A stretch of DNA of 64,000 bases from Hyphomonadaceae bacterium (GCA_019753105.1 JAIELJ010000004.1:1-64000), one strand, 5' to 3'. Counted from the stretch's first letter, positions 25,763 to 34,923 are shown. The notes: generated by a model not told the origin, from the letters alone. Numbers and translations are program-made.

Positions 25763-27529
25763 TCACTCCGCGCCATCCAGCGCTTCATACGTCACAAGTG
25801 TAAACCTCGTGCGTTCGCTCGCGCGCATACGCTCGGCGATGACTTCGTGCAGATCGGGCCGCCACGTCGTCCAGCGATCAATAAAGGCGTTGGCCGCCGC
25901 GCGGTCGCCATTGCGCTGCAACGCCAGCGTTTCGCGCAGCAGCGAGGTCACCGCTGCATCATAGCGCCTGTGATCGATGCGCAAGCGCCCGTTCTCGAAG
26001 CGCAGTGCGCCATGCTCCATGAACCAGTTCCATTGGATGAGCTGCATCGTCTGATACGGCTGCTCGCGGCGCGGCCGGTTCTTTTGCACCACGCGGCGAA
26101 TGCCGGAGGCGTAGATCGCGCGCAATTGCGCTTCGGTGATGCGGTTGCGATCGCGCAGCAGGCGTGCCGCCGTCAGCGACACGAGATCGGCCTTCATCTC
26201 TTCGAGCAGATCGGCGGTATCTTCCAACGCCACGTCGAGATCGCGCCCGTCCGCTGTCTGATCGACGCCGAGATAGTGGCCAATCTCATGCCAAAGCGTG
26301 CGGTAGAAGCCGCCCTCGGGCGTCAGATCGCCAGCTTGCGACTCGATCACGGCCGCTTGGTAGGCGCGGTTGGTTTCCTGAAAGAGTTCGTCGTTCAACA
26401 GAATGTTGCCGCGCATCAGAATCGTGCGGCCATACTGGCGCGCGAGATACGCCTCATTGGGCAGGATCGTTGCCGTATTGGCGCCGCGCGCTTGGCCGAA
26501 ATCGGCGATGACATTGTAAACGCCAACCGGAATGTTCGAGCGCACTTCGCGGTCGCTCTCATAGGGCAGCAAATCTTCGACGGCCTGAATGTCCTGCAGC
26601 GCCGATTGCAATTCATCGCTGCGCGCGCGGTCGCGCACTAGGAGTGAGAGCGAGAAGAACGATTTCACGCCATAGAGCGCATCGTCATACGTCTCGTACG
26701 AGCCGATCTGCGCATTGAGATTGCCGGTGAAACGGCCCGTGACCCAAGCCGCATCGCCGCCTTCGTAATCGTCGGAGATCAAGTCACGCGCGCGCAAGCG
26801 CAGATAACGCGCGAACGCCGCGTCGCCGCTCTCGACATCGTCCGCCGCTGCGTTGAGATGCGCATACACGCGCATGATGTCGTCGGCATAAGCAACTGAG
26901 TACGGCACAGCGAGATAATCGGCGTTGGTGCGCAGGCGCTCACGCAAGCCTGGGTGCAGCGTGTCGAGTGCTGCGTAACGATCGAGCGCCGCCAGGGCGC
27001 GCCGCCGGCTTTCCGGGGTGGCTGCCCAAACAACACTGCGATCGTCGAGCAATTCGTTGCGCCGCTCCGGATGCGCGGCGAAAAACGCATCGAGCGTCTC
27101 GCGCGTCGTGCCGGCGGGATATACATTCCGCGCCGGCGCATCTGGATTGATGCCCGCGAGGAACGGCTCGCGCGTGTTGTCCAGCGTCGATGCAACAGCG
27201 CCCGCGTTCAGGCGGAAGAGATCGCGCTCCAGCGCAAGCTCCGGATGCGCCTCAAGATAAGCCGCCGCGGCCAGCGCCTGCGGATGGCGCTGATCGAGAT
27301 AAAGCCGCTGCAAAATCTCGCCCGCCGCCAGTAACTCAACCACCGCCGCCCGCTCACCCGCGCTCAGCGCCGAGAGATCGGGATCAAGATGTGTCCGCTG
27401 CGTCCGCGACAGGATCTGCTCAATCCGCGCATCCTCCCAAGCCGGGCCGATGCCGGCGGTAGAGATCGGCGCGGTCGCGGTGGCGCACGCGGTGAGGGAA
27501 AGGGCGAGGGCGGAGAGGAGATAGCGCAT
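25763..27529 (-). CDS. M49-like zinc peptidase lipoprotein
   Basis: 588 residues with a lipoprotein signal (LLSALALSLTACATATA). A zinc-binding motif HEIGHYLG at about 411 is followed about 30 residues later by EEMKADL, in the arrangement HExxH...ExxxxD seen in bacterial relatives of dipeptidyl peptidase III (M49). Extended helical regions precede it. It is probably an envelope-anchored metallopeptidase or a related hydrolase; the substrate is unknown. It lies upstream of the TonB receptor on the same strand, separated by a palindromic repeat. Confidence 0.65.
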   Translation of the reverse strand: MRYLLSALALSLTACATATAPISTAGIGPAWEDARIEQILSRTQRTHLDPDLSALSAGERAAVVELLAAGEILQRLYLDQRHPQALAAAAYLEAHPELALERDLFRLNAGAVASTLDNTREPFLAGINPDAPARNVYPAGTTRETLDAFFAAHPERRNELLDDRSVVWAATPESRRRALAALDRYAALDTLHPGLRERLRTNADYLAVPYSVAYADDIMRVYAHLNAAADDVESGDAAFARYLRLRARDLISDDYEGGDAAWVTGRFTGNLNAQIGSYETYDDALYGVKSFFSLSLLVRDRARSDELQSALQDIQAVEDLLPYESDREVRSNIPVGVYNVIADFGQARGANTATILPNEAYLARQYGRTILMRGNILLNDELFQETNRAYQAAVIESQAGDLTPEGGFYRTLWHEIGHYLGVDQTADGRDLDVALEDTADLLEEMKADLVSLTAARLLRDRNRITEAQLRAIYASGIRRVVQKNRPRREQPYQTMQLIQWNWFMEHGALRFENGRLRIDHRRYDAAVTSLLRETLALQRNGDRAAANAFIDRWTTWRPDLHEVIAERMRASERTRFTLVTYEALDGAE

Positions 27530-27631
27530 GCGGATGAGCTAGCACGCACAGGGGCAAGGCCCAACGAAAGTGCGATAATTGGAACTCAGAGCGAGGCGTA
27601 AGCCATCCGAAGCTCGCCTGTGGAGCGCACC

Positions 27632-27689
27632 GTCCTCCTTCGCCGAGGCTTCGGAGGACATCCTAGCCTCGCTTCGCGAGCGTAGGATG
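27632..27689. repeat. Two adjacent hairpins directly after tRNA-Leu
   Basis: Hairpin one has perfect 7-bp arms at 27632-27638 and 27653-27659. Hairpin two has 14-bp arms at 27659-27672 and 27676-27689 with two mismatches around a three-base loop; its outer end runs into the CCA of the tRNA. The pair could end tRNA transcription, and its composition also fits a dispersed intergenic palindrome. Confidence 0.5.
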
Positions 27690-27774
27690 GTGCCCGGAAG
27701 AGGACTCGAACCTCCACGCCCTTACGAGCGCCAGCACCTGAAGCTGGTGCGTCTACCAATTCCGCCATCCGGGC
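27688..27774 (-). tRNA. tRNA-Leu (anticodon CAG)
   Basis: 87-nt tRNA with a seven-pair acceptor stem (GCCCGGA/TCCGGGC), encoded CCA, D-arm GCGGAATTGGTAGACGC, anticodon stem CCAGC/GCTGG around the loop TTCAGGT, a long variable arm typical of Leu and the T-arm GAGGTTCGAGTCCTC. It reads CUG codons. Confidence 0.97.
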
Positions 27775-27867
27775 ACGTTTAGTTCGGTAGAAGAGGGCGC
27801 GGTTTAAGGGAGGGGCCAAGCGGCGTCAATGCGGGGCGTGCGGGCCGGAATGCTATAGGCTGGCGGC

Positions 27868-28239
27868 ATGGATTTGGAGATCACCGGGCCCGGCCAGTTC
27901 GCGGTGGACGTCGTCGGCGTCTCCCGGCGTCAAGATGTGCTGGCGGCGGTGGTCGAGCGGCACGGGCGGAGCGGGCGCACGGTGACGGTCGACGCCATCC
28001 TCGTGCTCGAAGACTCAAACCCACACGACGCCAACGCCGTGCGCGTCGAGATTGACGGCGCGCTCATCGGCTATCTCAGCCGCGACAACGCCCGCCGTTG
28101 TCGCGCCGATCTCGCCGCCGCCGGCCAACCGCGAGCGACCGTGCGCTGCAAAGCGCGCATTGTCGGCGGCTTCGAAACGTCAGACGGAGAACGCGCGCAT
28201 TTTGGCGTGCGCCTAGATCTGCCGCCGATGGAAGGCTGA
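27868..28239 (+). CDS. HIRAN-domain protein
   Basis: 123 residues. The pattern is FAVDVVGVSRRQDVLAAVVE, then EDSNPHDANAVRVEIDGALI and GYLSRDNARRCRADL, matching the HIRAN domain. That domain binds DNA ends or damaged DNA and occurs alone or fused to helicases. Here it stands alone, and its stop overlaps the following membrane-protein start (TGATG). A role in DNA repair or restriction is a family-based guess. Confidence 0.75.
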   Translation: MDLEITGPGQFAVDVVGVSRRQDVLAAVVERHGRSGRTVTVDAILVLEDSNPHDANAVRVEIDGALIGYLSRDNARRCRADLAAAGQPRATVRCKARIVGGFETSDGERAHFGVRLDLPPMEG

Positions 28240-28802
28240 TGGAAACGCTCCGCAAACACGCCCTGATGCTCGCCGCCTTTCTCTGGGGCGTGGCGGAGGC
28301 GACGTTGTTTTTCTTCGTGCCCGACGTGATCCTCTCTTACATCGGCGTGCGCCAAGGCCCGCGCGCCGCCGCGAAGGCTTCGCTGATCGCAGCGTGCGGC
28401 GCAGCGACCGGCGGCGTCCTTATGTACCTTTGGAGCCAGAGCGATCCGGCCGCCGCGCGCGCCGCCGTCGAAGTCGTGCCCGCCATCAGCGCCGAGATGA
28501 TCGCCCGCGCCCAGGTCGCCATGAGCGGCGACTGGTTCGGGGCGACGCTCTTCGGCCCGCTCACCTCCACGCCCTACAAAGTCTACGCGATCCTCGCCCC
28601 CTCGAGCGGCGTGCCGGTCTGGGCGTTCGCGCTGGCCTCGATCATCGCGCGGCTGCCGCGGTTTCTGGGGGTCGGCATCGGCGTCGCCCTGGTCGCGGCG
28701 TACCTCCGCCGCCGGAAGCTGCCGGAACGCACCATCCTGGGCATCCTGGCCGGCTGTTGGGTCGTGTTTTACGTCCTATTTTTCAGCCTGATGCCCGGTT
28801 GA
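28239..28802 (+). CDS. Integral membrane protein of unknown function
   Basis: 187 residues, with the start coupled to the HIRAN gene stop. About four or five hydrophobic segments: LMLAAFLWGVAEATLFFFVP, SLIAACGAATGGVLMYLW, VWAFALASIIARLPRFLGVG, IGVALVAAYL and LAGCWVVFYVLFFSLM. The layout faintly recalls YqaA/DedA-type (SNARE-associated) proteins, but I would not assign the family firmly. Confidence 0.65.
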   Translation: METLRKHALMLAAFLWGVAEATLFFFVPDVILSYIGVRQGPRAAAKASLIAACGAATGGVLMYLWSQSDPAAARAAVEVVPAISAEMIARAQVAMSGDWFGATLFGPLTSTPYKVYAILAPSSGVPVWAFALASIIARLPRFLGVGIGVALVAAYLRRRKLPERTILGILAGCWVVFYVLFFSLMPG

Positions 28803-28864
28803 GCGCCCCGTGGCAGCGCGTCCGCTTGGCGCCCTGGGCGGGCGTCTATACTTGAGCGCCTGAC

Positions 28865-30670
28865 ATGACTCCCCGCGACCTTATCCGCAATTTCTCGATC
28901 GTGGCTCACATCGACCACGGCAAGAGCACGCTCTCCGACCGTCTCATCCAGACGACCGGCGGCCTCACCGCGCGCGAGATGACCGAGCAGGTCCTCGACA
29001 ACATGGACATCGAGAAGGAGCGCGGCATCACCATTAAGGCGCAGACCGTGCGCCTCGATTACAAGGCCAAGGACGGCAAAGACTACGTCCTCAATTTGAT
29101 GGACACGCCCGGCCACGTCGACTTCGCCTACGAAGTCTCCCGCTCACTCGCCGCCTGCGAAGGCGCGCTTCTGATCGTGGATGCGAGCCAAGGCGTCGAA
29201 GCGCAGACGCTCGCCAACGTCTATCAGGCGCTCGATCTCGATCTCGAGATCGTGCCGGTGCTGAACAAGATCGACTTGCCCGCCGCCGAACCCGATCGCG
29301 TCAAGCAGCAGATCGAGGATGTCATCGGCCTCGATGCGTCCGAAGCGATCCTCGCCTCCGGCAAAACCGGCGAGGGCATCAACGAGCTGTTAGAGGCCAT
29401 CGTCACGCGCTTGCCGCCGCCGAAATCGGGCGACGCCAACGCGCCGCTCAAGGCGATGCTGGTCGACGCTTGGTACGATGCTTATCTCGGCGTCGTCGTG
29501 CTCTTCCGCGTCATCGATGGCGTGGTGAAGAAGGGCATGCGCATCAAGCTGATGCAGACCGGCGCCGATTATAACGTCGATACGCTCGGCGTGCTGCGCC
29601 CGCGCCGCGAAGAGGTGGCCGAGCTCGGCCCCGGCGAAATCGGCATCCTCACCGGCTCGATCAAAGAAGTCGGCGACGCGCGCGTCGGCGACACCATCAC
29701 CGAGAACAAGCGCGAGACCGCCAAAGCGCTGCCGGGCTTCAAGCCGGCGCAGCCTGTCGTCTTCTGCGGTCTCTTCCCGCAAGACGCTGCGAACTTCGAA
29801 GATTTGCGCGCGGCGATGAGCCGTCTGCGCCTCAACGACGCCAGCTTCTCCTTCGAGATGGAATCGAGCGCGGCGCTCGGCTTCGGCTTCCGCTGCGGCT
29901 TCCTTGGGCTTTTGCACCTCGAAATCATTCAGGAGCGCTTGAGCCGCGAGTTCAATCTCGATCTCATCGCGACGGCGCCATCCGTCGTCTACAGAGTCCA
30001 CATGAACAACGGCGACGTGAAGGAGCTTCACAATCCCGCCGATCTGCCGGACGTCGTCTACATCAAGGAAATCGAAGAGCCGTGGATCAAAGCCACGCTG
30101 CTCACGCCCGACGAATATCTCGGCCCCATCATCAAGCTCTGCCAGGATCGCCGCGGCATCCAGAAGGATCTCTCTTACGTCGGCTCGCGCGCGATGCTGG
30201 TCTATGAGCTGCCGCTCAACGAAGTCGTGTTCGATTTCTACGACCGGCTGAAGAGCATCTCGAAGGGCTATGCCAGCTTCGATTATCAGATCATCGGCCA
30301 TCGCGTGGGCGATCTGGTGAAGATGTCGATCCTGGTGAACGACGAACCGGTCGACGCGCTCTCCATGCTGGTACACGCCGGCCGCGCTGAATCACGCGGC
30401 CGCGCCATGTGCGAGAAGCTGAAAGAACTGATCCCGCAGCACTTGTTCAAAATCCCGATCCAAGCCGCCATCGGCGGCCGCATCATCGCCCGCGAAACCA
30501 TTTCTGCTTTGCGCAAAGACGTGACGGCCAAGTGCTACGGCGGCGACGCCTCGCGCAAACGCAAGCTCTTGGACAAGCAAAAAGCCGGCAAGAAAAAGAT
30601 GCGCCAATTCGGGAAAGTAGAAATTCCGCAGGAAGCGTTCATCGCGGCGTTGAAGATGGATGAGGATTAG
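28865..30670 (+). CDS. lepA: Elongation factor 4 (LepA)
   Basis: 601 residues. It is a translational GTPase that back-translocates or remodels ribosomes under stress. Domains in order are the G domain ([33 protein letters not shown]), domain II, an EF-G-like domain III, domain V and the LepA-specific C-terminus ([18 protein letters not shown], then GKKKMRQFG). Full length and typical in every motif. Confidence 0.98.
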   Translation: MTPRDLIRNFSIVAHIDHGKSTLSDRLIQTTGGLTAREMTEQVLDNMDIEKERGITIKAQTVRLDYKAKDGKDYVLNLMDTPGHVDFAYEVSRSLAACEGALLIVDASQGVEAQTLANVYQALDLDLEIVPVLNKIDLPAAEPDRVKQQIEDVIGLDASEAILASGKTGEGINELLEAIVTRLPPPKSGDANAPLKAMLVDAWYDAYLGVVVLFRVIDGVVKKGMRIKLMQTGADYNVDTLGVLRPRREEVAELGPGEIGILTGSIKEVGDARVGDTITENKRETAKALPGFKPAQPVVFCGLFPQDAANFEDLRAAMSRLRLNDASFSFEMESSAALGFGFRCGFLGLLHLEIIQERLSREFNLDLIATAPSVVYRVHMNNGDVKELHNPADLPDVVYIKEIEEPWIKATLLTPDEYLGPIIKLCQDRRGIQKDLSYVGSRAMLVYELPLNEVVFDFYDRLKSISKGYASFDYQIIGHRVGDLVKMSILVNDEPVDALSMLVHAGRAESRGRAMCEKLKELIPQHLFKIPIQAAIGGRIIARETISALRKDVTAKCYGGDASRKRKLLDKQKAGKKKMRQFGKVEIPQEAFIAALKMDED

Positions 30671-30734
30671 CGACCCCTGTGTGGTGAAGGCGCGGCGCGG
30701 TCGAGACCAGTTATCAATCATTAGGAAATAGGCG

Positions 30735-31352
30735 ATGTTTGCATGGATCGCTGGACTGGTTGCCGCAGTTATGGCTGGCGTAGTTGTCGAGCGCTTCCGG
30801 AGCCGACCGCGAGTGGTTTGGTACACGCTTCCGCGCGCATCATTTGTGCTGTCGCTTGAAACTAAGAACCCGGTCCCAGTCCACGCAGAGATACTGGTGG
30901 TCCAAAATTTAGGCAATGCATCGGCGGAGGATGTCGAGGTGACGCTCTTGATCCCTCCGCAACCTGGTTGTCTTTCAGTCGCGCCGCCAAGAGCCTTTCA
31001 GACTGAGCCGGTTTCTGGCGGACAGTACCTGATGAAGCTTGGGAGCCTGGCACCGCGCGAATGGATAAACATCCAGGTCCTTTACAACGCGGTCACTCCA
31101 ACCGTAACAAACGTAAGAGCCAAGAACGCGTTGGTTGCGCCACGCCAGATCATCATCAGTCCGAGACTGCCGCAGGCTGCCTACCTCGGCATGCTGTTGC
31201 TGATGACCGTTGGGGCCATTGTGGTCCTCGCTGGCGTCATATGGGGTGCGCAGATCGCGATAGACGTGGCGAGCGACTTGCTTCAACCGCCGTCAGCGTC
31301 GATCCCCGCGAGCGGTCAGGCTGCTGTCTCGTCGGGTGCATACTCGCGATAG
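30735..31352 (+). CDS. Membrane protein with an extracytoplasmic beta-sandwich-like domain
   Basis: 205 residues. An N-terminal membrane helix (about 2-20) and a C-terminal one (about 150-172, LGMLLLMTVGAIVVLAGVIW) flank a segment with alternating hydrophobic strands (AEILVVQNLGNASAEDVEVT, LGSLAPREWINIQVLY) that recalls Ig-like/DUF11-type folds. GC content and codon use appear less biased than in neighbouring core genes, suggesting acquisition. Its last 37 bp overlap the convergent hydrolase gene. No family recognised. Confidence 0.55.
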   Translation: MFAWIAGLVAAVMAGVVVERFRSRPRVVWYTLPRASFVLSLETKNPVPVHAEILVVQNLGNASAEDVEVTLLIPPQPGCLSVAPPRAFQTEPVSGGQYLMKLGSLAPREWINIQVLYNAVTPTVTNVRAKNALVAPRQIIISPRLPQAAYLGMLLLMTVGAIVVLAGVIWGAQIAIDVASDLLQPPSASIPASGQAAVSSGAYSR

Positions 31353-32428
31353 TCATAAAAGAAAATTCTAGGAATATTCGGTTCGCTGGGATTTCCGCGA
31401 AGCTTCGACGCTAGTTGTGAATTCAGCTGAACCACAAGTGTCCGCTTCTCGTTCTCCTTTGCGTACGACAATCGTATGGCCGCCGTGCTGCTTTGTTTTT
31501 TCGTCTCTATGACGGTGGTGACGTGCCAACGTGTCGACAAGATCGTGACAAAGTCGAAGGCACGAGCCTCCCTCGTAGCATTCGCCTGCTGCAACGCTTC
31601 GTTCGCGAGCTCTAGCACTGCAGGGTCGTCAGGGTCGCTGAGCGGTGAGAGGAAACCTACCGCTCCGGCCTTTGCTTGAGAATTCACCACAAGAATGTCG
31701 TTGCGAACGAGACAGCTGACATACAGAGCGACGTCGTTTGCAGGTGGTAGAATTGGTGTGTGTGAGAACCCGGCTGGGTCAAGGACGAGATATGCCACGT
31801 CGGGTTGCCAGCGCGCTCCGCGGCCGTCGAAGATAATGCCGCTGAAGGCACCACCAGCATGCTGTTCCAACAATCCCTGCTGAACAGTCAATCCTTGGCA
31901 ACTCGCTAGTACGCACGCCATTTGAACATCCGGCGACTTGTCCGCGCGCCGCGCATCTCCAATCGTGGTATGGACAATGCTCATCACGTGAGTGGAAGGC
32001 GTGCCAAGATGGACGACCTTATCGTCACTTGGTACCCATTCGCCACCGCTGCTCAGCCGAGCGAGCCGCGAACCGCCAAACAATCGTAACGCTGCCACTG
32101 CTTCAAAAGATTTGTTTTGAGAAACTTGGGTTTCGCGTCGCGCCGCTACGAGCGCGGCCCAAGCTGGCATGCCCCGACCAAGATGGTCATCAAGCCGACG
32201 GACGAATTCCAGTATCTCCGGGACGTCACCAGCGCAGGCTAATGCGACGTTCTTTCTGCGAAACAGTTTGAAAGCGGATTCCTCGATTACCCCCTTAGAG
32301 TTCGCAATGTGCTGCTCCCCAAAACTTGAGAGTGGTGAGCGGGGCGAGTGAGCGTTCGTCCGTGTCGTCGCGGAGTCGGCGATGATGAAGACGCTGTCTC
32401 GGTGCTTCCAAGCGACAACATAGGTCAT
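31316..32428 (-). CDS. Proteasome-like Ntn hydrolase domain protein
   Basis: 370 residues from the ATG at 32428. The protein begins Met-Thr-Tyr (MTYVVAWKHRDSVFIIADSA), so removal of Met would expose an N-terminal Thr, and strands 1-2 resemble HslV/proteasome beta subunits. A further parallel is FKLFRRKNVALACAGD at about 58-73, like the KI...vA.AGa region with the catalytic Lys. The C-terminal third is unrelated and mixed alpha/beta. A longer reading from 32614 would hide the Thr and has no better start signal. The gene lies between lepA and a structured gap, convergent with a two-TM protein. Activity is inferred from fold resemblance. Confidence 0.6.
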   Translation of the reverse strand: MTYVVAWKHRDSVFIIADSATTRTNAHSPRSPLSSFGEQHIANSKGVIEESAFKLFRRKNVALACAGDVPEILEFVRRLDDHLGRGMPAWAALVAARRETQVSQNKSFEAVAALRLFGGSRLARLSSGGEWVPSDDKVVHLGTPSTHVMSIVHTTIGDARRADKSPDVQMACVLASCQGLTVQQGLLEQHAGGAFSGIIFDGRGARWQPDVAYLVLDPAGFSHTPILPPANDVALYVSCLVRNDILVVNSQAKAGAVGFLSPLSDPDDPAVLELANEALQQANATREARAFDFVTILSTRWHVTTVIETKKQSSTAAIRLSYAKENEKRTLVVQLNSQLASKLRGNPSEPNIPRIFFYDYREYAPDETAA

Positions 32429-32788
32429 CCCTCTGCGTACCACGAGTCGCTCGGGCCTGGGCGCGACGCACCCATCGGTCGTAGAAAATCTATCCCACAC
32501 CCCCGTCAACAGCCGTATCATCCCGCCATCGCTCCGCTTGGAGAGCAGTCGGCAGCCCTGTTCGAACGACGCGCGAGCGATGTGATTGAGCGTGGAAGGA
32601 TGATGGTCCTCCACTCGGCGCGCGAAAGCGCGAACGTCGATGCGAGAGGGCTCGTGGCGGCGGAGTGGAGGTGAGGCGTGCGCGCCAGGGATCTGCTGGT
32701 TGAACCAATGCCGGTTACAGCGCGCGCGTTGACGCCATCATCTTTGAAGCCCGCGGGGTGACAACCGCACGGGAGTACGCACCGGAAC

Positions 32789-32953
32789 GCGATGTGCTCG
32801 AACGCATCGCCCCGCACGCAGCCGGCGATCCTGCCAGGGGAGTGAAACACCTCCCTGTGCGGAGCCGGCGTCTAGCAATCACGGGACGCGGATCGACCGC
32901 GTCTTTCCGCGCTGTGAAAACAGCGCACTTTCGGCGCGACCGATCCGCGTCCC
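32789..32953. ncRNA. Candidate structured RNA in a 700-bp gene-free gap
   Basis: The 32429-33127 gap has no convincing gene. It contains three strong hairpins: 32789-32810 (8-bp stem including one G-T pair, six-base loop), 32835-32857 (10-bp stem with one mismatch, three-base loop, with outer CCGCAC/GTGCGG arms at 32812-32817 and 32857-32862), and 32883-32953 (perfect 13-bp outer stem, symmetric internal loop, and an inner 7-bp stem closed by GAAA). A TTTTT run follows at 32963-32967. I could not match it to RNase P RNA, tmRNA, SRP RNA or a riboswitch I know. The strand is unclear. Confidence 0.4.
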
Positions 32954-33075
32954 GCTCTCTACTTTTTGGCGCTCCCGCGCAACAAGGATGACGCTTGCCC
33001 CGGATTTGGCGGCCTTGTGACCCCCGGCACGGCGCGGCTCCCACAAACAGGGGAGGACATTTCAATCGACAACGC

Positions 33076-33104
33076 CCCGCGCGGCGCGCTAAGGCGCGCG
33101 CGGG
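33076..33104 (+). promoter_or_regulatory. GC-rich leader hairpin before a lipoprotein gene
   Basis: An almost pure G/C inverted repeat (CCCGCGCG... against ...CGCGCGGG with a TAAG apex) lies 24 bp upstream of the lipoprotein start and just before its GGGGAG ribosome site. It could attenuate or protect the transcript; that is inferred. Confidence 0.35.
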
Positions 33105-33127
33105 ATTTGAGGGGAGAGAGGTTCCAT

Positions 33128-33721
33128 ATGCGCACTTTGGTATTGGCGGCGGTCGCCGCGCTCGCATTGACGGCTTGCAACCAGGCCGGCAGCGGCCCAG
33201 CGCTTCCGCGCGTTCAAGAAGGCGCACAAGCGCCGTCGGAGCTCAACCCGCCGACGTCCGGCGTGCAGCAAGTGCAGGTCTCGGAAGAGGTTCGTCAAAA
33301 CCTCACGCAATACATTACTGCGCAACTCGATCAGGTCGCTGGCGCCATCGGCATGACGGCCGTGGCGAACGGCGAAGCCATCGTTGCGATGCAGCCCGGC
33401 ACCGATAACCGCATGGTGCTGCCGCTCACCGCGGGCACGCCCTATACGTTCATCGGCGCCTGCGATGACGACTGCAACAACGTCGATATCGAACTGATCA
33501 GCATGACCACGGGCGGCGTTGTCGCGTCCGACATGCTGGCCGACGATTTCCCGATCGTGAACTTCACGCCATCGGAAAACGGCGACTACATGGTGCGCCT
33601 GATCCTGCAGACCTGCTCACAAGCCCCGTGCTTTGCCGGCTCGCGCGCACTGAGTGGTGTTGCGGGCGCGGCTGCGCCGGCCCCGGCGGCGGCCGAAGGC
33701 GGTGCTGCGGGCGATAAGTAA
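33128..33721 (+). CDS. Lipoprotein of unknown function
   Basis: 197 residues from the ATG at 33128, which has GGGGAGAG upstream. The lipobox is ALALTACNQ. The mature part has a beta-rich section (NRMVLPLTAGTPYTFIGACD, FTPSENGDYMVRLILQTCS) that resembles bacterial pre-peptidase C-terminal-like or sugar-binding sandwich domains, with four Cys that could form disulfides. It ends in an Ala/Gly-rich low-complexity tail. Its function is not recognised; it is convergent with the next gene, whose stop directly abuts its own. Confidence 0.65.
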   Translation: MRTLVLAAVAALALTACNQAGSGPALPRVQEGAQAPSELNPPTSGVQQVQVSEEVRQNLTQYITAQLDQVAGAIGMTAVANGEAIVAMQPGTDNRMVLPLTAGTPYTFIGACDDDCNNVDIELISMTTGGVVASDMLADDFPIVNFTPSENGDYMVRLILQTCSQAPCFAGSRALSGVAGAAAPAPAAAEGGAAGDK

Positions 33722-34144
33722 TTACGCGTAGGGGAAACAGAGTTCGCGCGGCAGTTCGATTTTGAAGTGCCGCGCGAGCGCCTCGATCTTATCGGCGTGC
33801 TCGGCATAGGGATCGTCATTGTTGGGGCCGACAATGATGATGCGGAAGTTGATCTGGTTGCGGCCCTGCGGCGGCAGCATCGCTGTCGCCAGGCCCTCGC
33901 CGTCATCGGCGCGCAGCGTCAGAAACATCGGCATCGTGCGCGCGATGTGGCCCTTGAGGCCGATCGCCTGCTCGAAACCCGGGGCGCCGGCGGGCGCGCG
34001 ATAGCTCTCCCGGGCCGCGGCTTCGAAGCGGCGGAAGTACTTATCGACTTGATGACGCAGCAATTTCGCCTCGGCCTCAGCCTCGGCTTCCGTCTCGAAG
34101 CGAAACCACGTCGCACCGTTTGGCGCATCGCAAACATATTGCAT
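33722..34144 (-). CDS. Conserved-looking hypothetical protein
   Basis: 140 residues from the ATG at 34144 (an upstream in-frame start at 34174 adds ten). The sequence begins MQYVCDAPNGATWFRFETEA and continues with an Ala/Glu-rich helix, then ARTMPMFLTLRADDGEGLAT and INFRIIIVGPNNDD. No family recognised; a small soluble cytoplasmic protein. Its 5' half overlaps, in another frame of the same strand, the reading frame of the gene described at 33919-34428. Confidence 0.55.
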   Translation of the reverse strand: MQYVCDAPNGATWFRFETEAEAEAEAKLLRHQVDKYFRRFEAAARESYRAPAGAPGFEQAIGLKGHIARTMPMFLTLRADDGEGLATAMLPPQGRNQINFRIIIVGPNNDDPYAEHADKIEALARHFKIELPRELCFPYA

Positions 34145-34428
34145 GCGTCCAATGTAGCGCAGAGTTCGGAACAAATTATGGAGCTGCGTGCATTTTCATG
34201 CAGCGAGCCGATGGCGAGGCCAACGATGAGGCCAACCACGCCCGCAGCGACGGCGTCGCCATTGTCGCGATCACGACGATAATGGTCGCGATGGCGCCGG
34301 TCGCGGCCGCGATAATCGTGGCGATCGCGGTCGTGATAGCCGTAGCGCTGCGCGCTGGCTTCTACCGGGCTGAAAGTGGTGGCGAAAACGGCGGCCGCGG
34401 CCACAGAGGCCAAGATTTTGCGCAACAT
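33919..34428 (-). pseudogene. Secreted basic glycine-zipper protein, 3' part probably degraded
   Basis: The frame starts at the ATG at 34428 with GGGAG upstream, giving MLRKILASVAAAAVFATTFS and a signal peptide. An Arg/Asp/His-rich stretch (DRDRHDYRGRDRRHRDHYRR) and a glycine-zipper helix (AVAAGVVGLIVGLAIGSL) follow. After that helix the sequence loses any family character and the open frame runs 226 bp into the next gene in another frame. The expected Tyr/Gly-rich and Cys-containing C-terminus is missing. It is either a truncated gene with an overlong tail or a frameshifted one. Confidence 0.4.
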
Positions 34429-34563
34429 AAGCATGCTCCCGCCCCGACCATCCGCCCTGGCGCCTGAACGCAAGCTGAATCCAAGCTGAACGGATTTCCG
34501 CTTCAGCCGTTGTCGGATCGGACCAGGACGGCGCGTCCTTGGGATGAGATGAAAGGAAACGAA

Positions 34564-34917
34564 ATGCCTTATGTCGATGGATTTGTGCTCGCGGTTCCGA
34601 AGCAGAATTTGGACGATTACAAAGAGATGGCGCGCAAGGCGAGCGAGGTCTGGATGGATCACGGCGCGCTCTCTTACGTCGAATGCATTGGCGATGATGT
34701 TCCCCATGGCGAACTGACGTCGTTCCCGCGCGCCGTGCAGGCCAAGGATGACGAGATCGTCGTCTTCTCCTGGGCCACCTACAAAGATCGCGCCGCCCGC
34801 GACGAAGTCATGAAGAAGGTCATGGAAGACCCGCGCCTGAAGTACGATCCGGCCAAGATGCCGTTCGATGGCAAGCGGATGATCTTCGGCGGCTTCGAAA
34901 GTTTCATCGCGATCTAA
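34564..34917 (+). CDS. DUF1428 (YbaA-like) protein
   Basis: 117 residues from the ATG at 34564, preceded by AAGGAAA. The family pattern is PYVDGFVLAVPKQNLDDYKE, ARKASEVWMDHGALSYVECI, AKDDEIVVFSWATYKDR, and it ends FDGKRMIFGGFESFIAI. A small ferredoxin-fold dimer; its role is unknown in any organism I know. It is a complete single gene, convergent with the M3 peptidase across a hairpin. Confidence 0.9.
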   Translation: MPYVDGFVLAVPKQNLDDYKEMARKASEVWMDHGALSYVECIGDDVPHGELTSFPRAVQAKDDEIVVFSWATYKDRAARDEVMKKVMEDPRLKYDPAKMPFDGKRMIFGGFESFIAI

Positions 34918-34923
34918 TGAGAA

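Noticed and set aside
32429-32614. A 62-residue N-terminal extension of the Ntn-hydrolase-like protein
   Set aside because: It would bury the Met-Thr start expected for this fold, and the extension has no domain character; the start at 32428 is preferred, although its Shine-Dalgarno spacing is tight.
32789-32953. Assignment of the folded gap to RNase P RNA, tmRNA, SRP RNA, 6S RNA or a known riboswitch
   Set aside because: The conserved sequence words of these classes were not found on either strand, so it is left unclassified.
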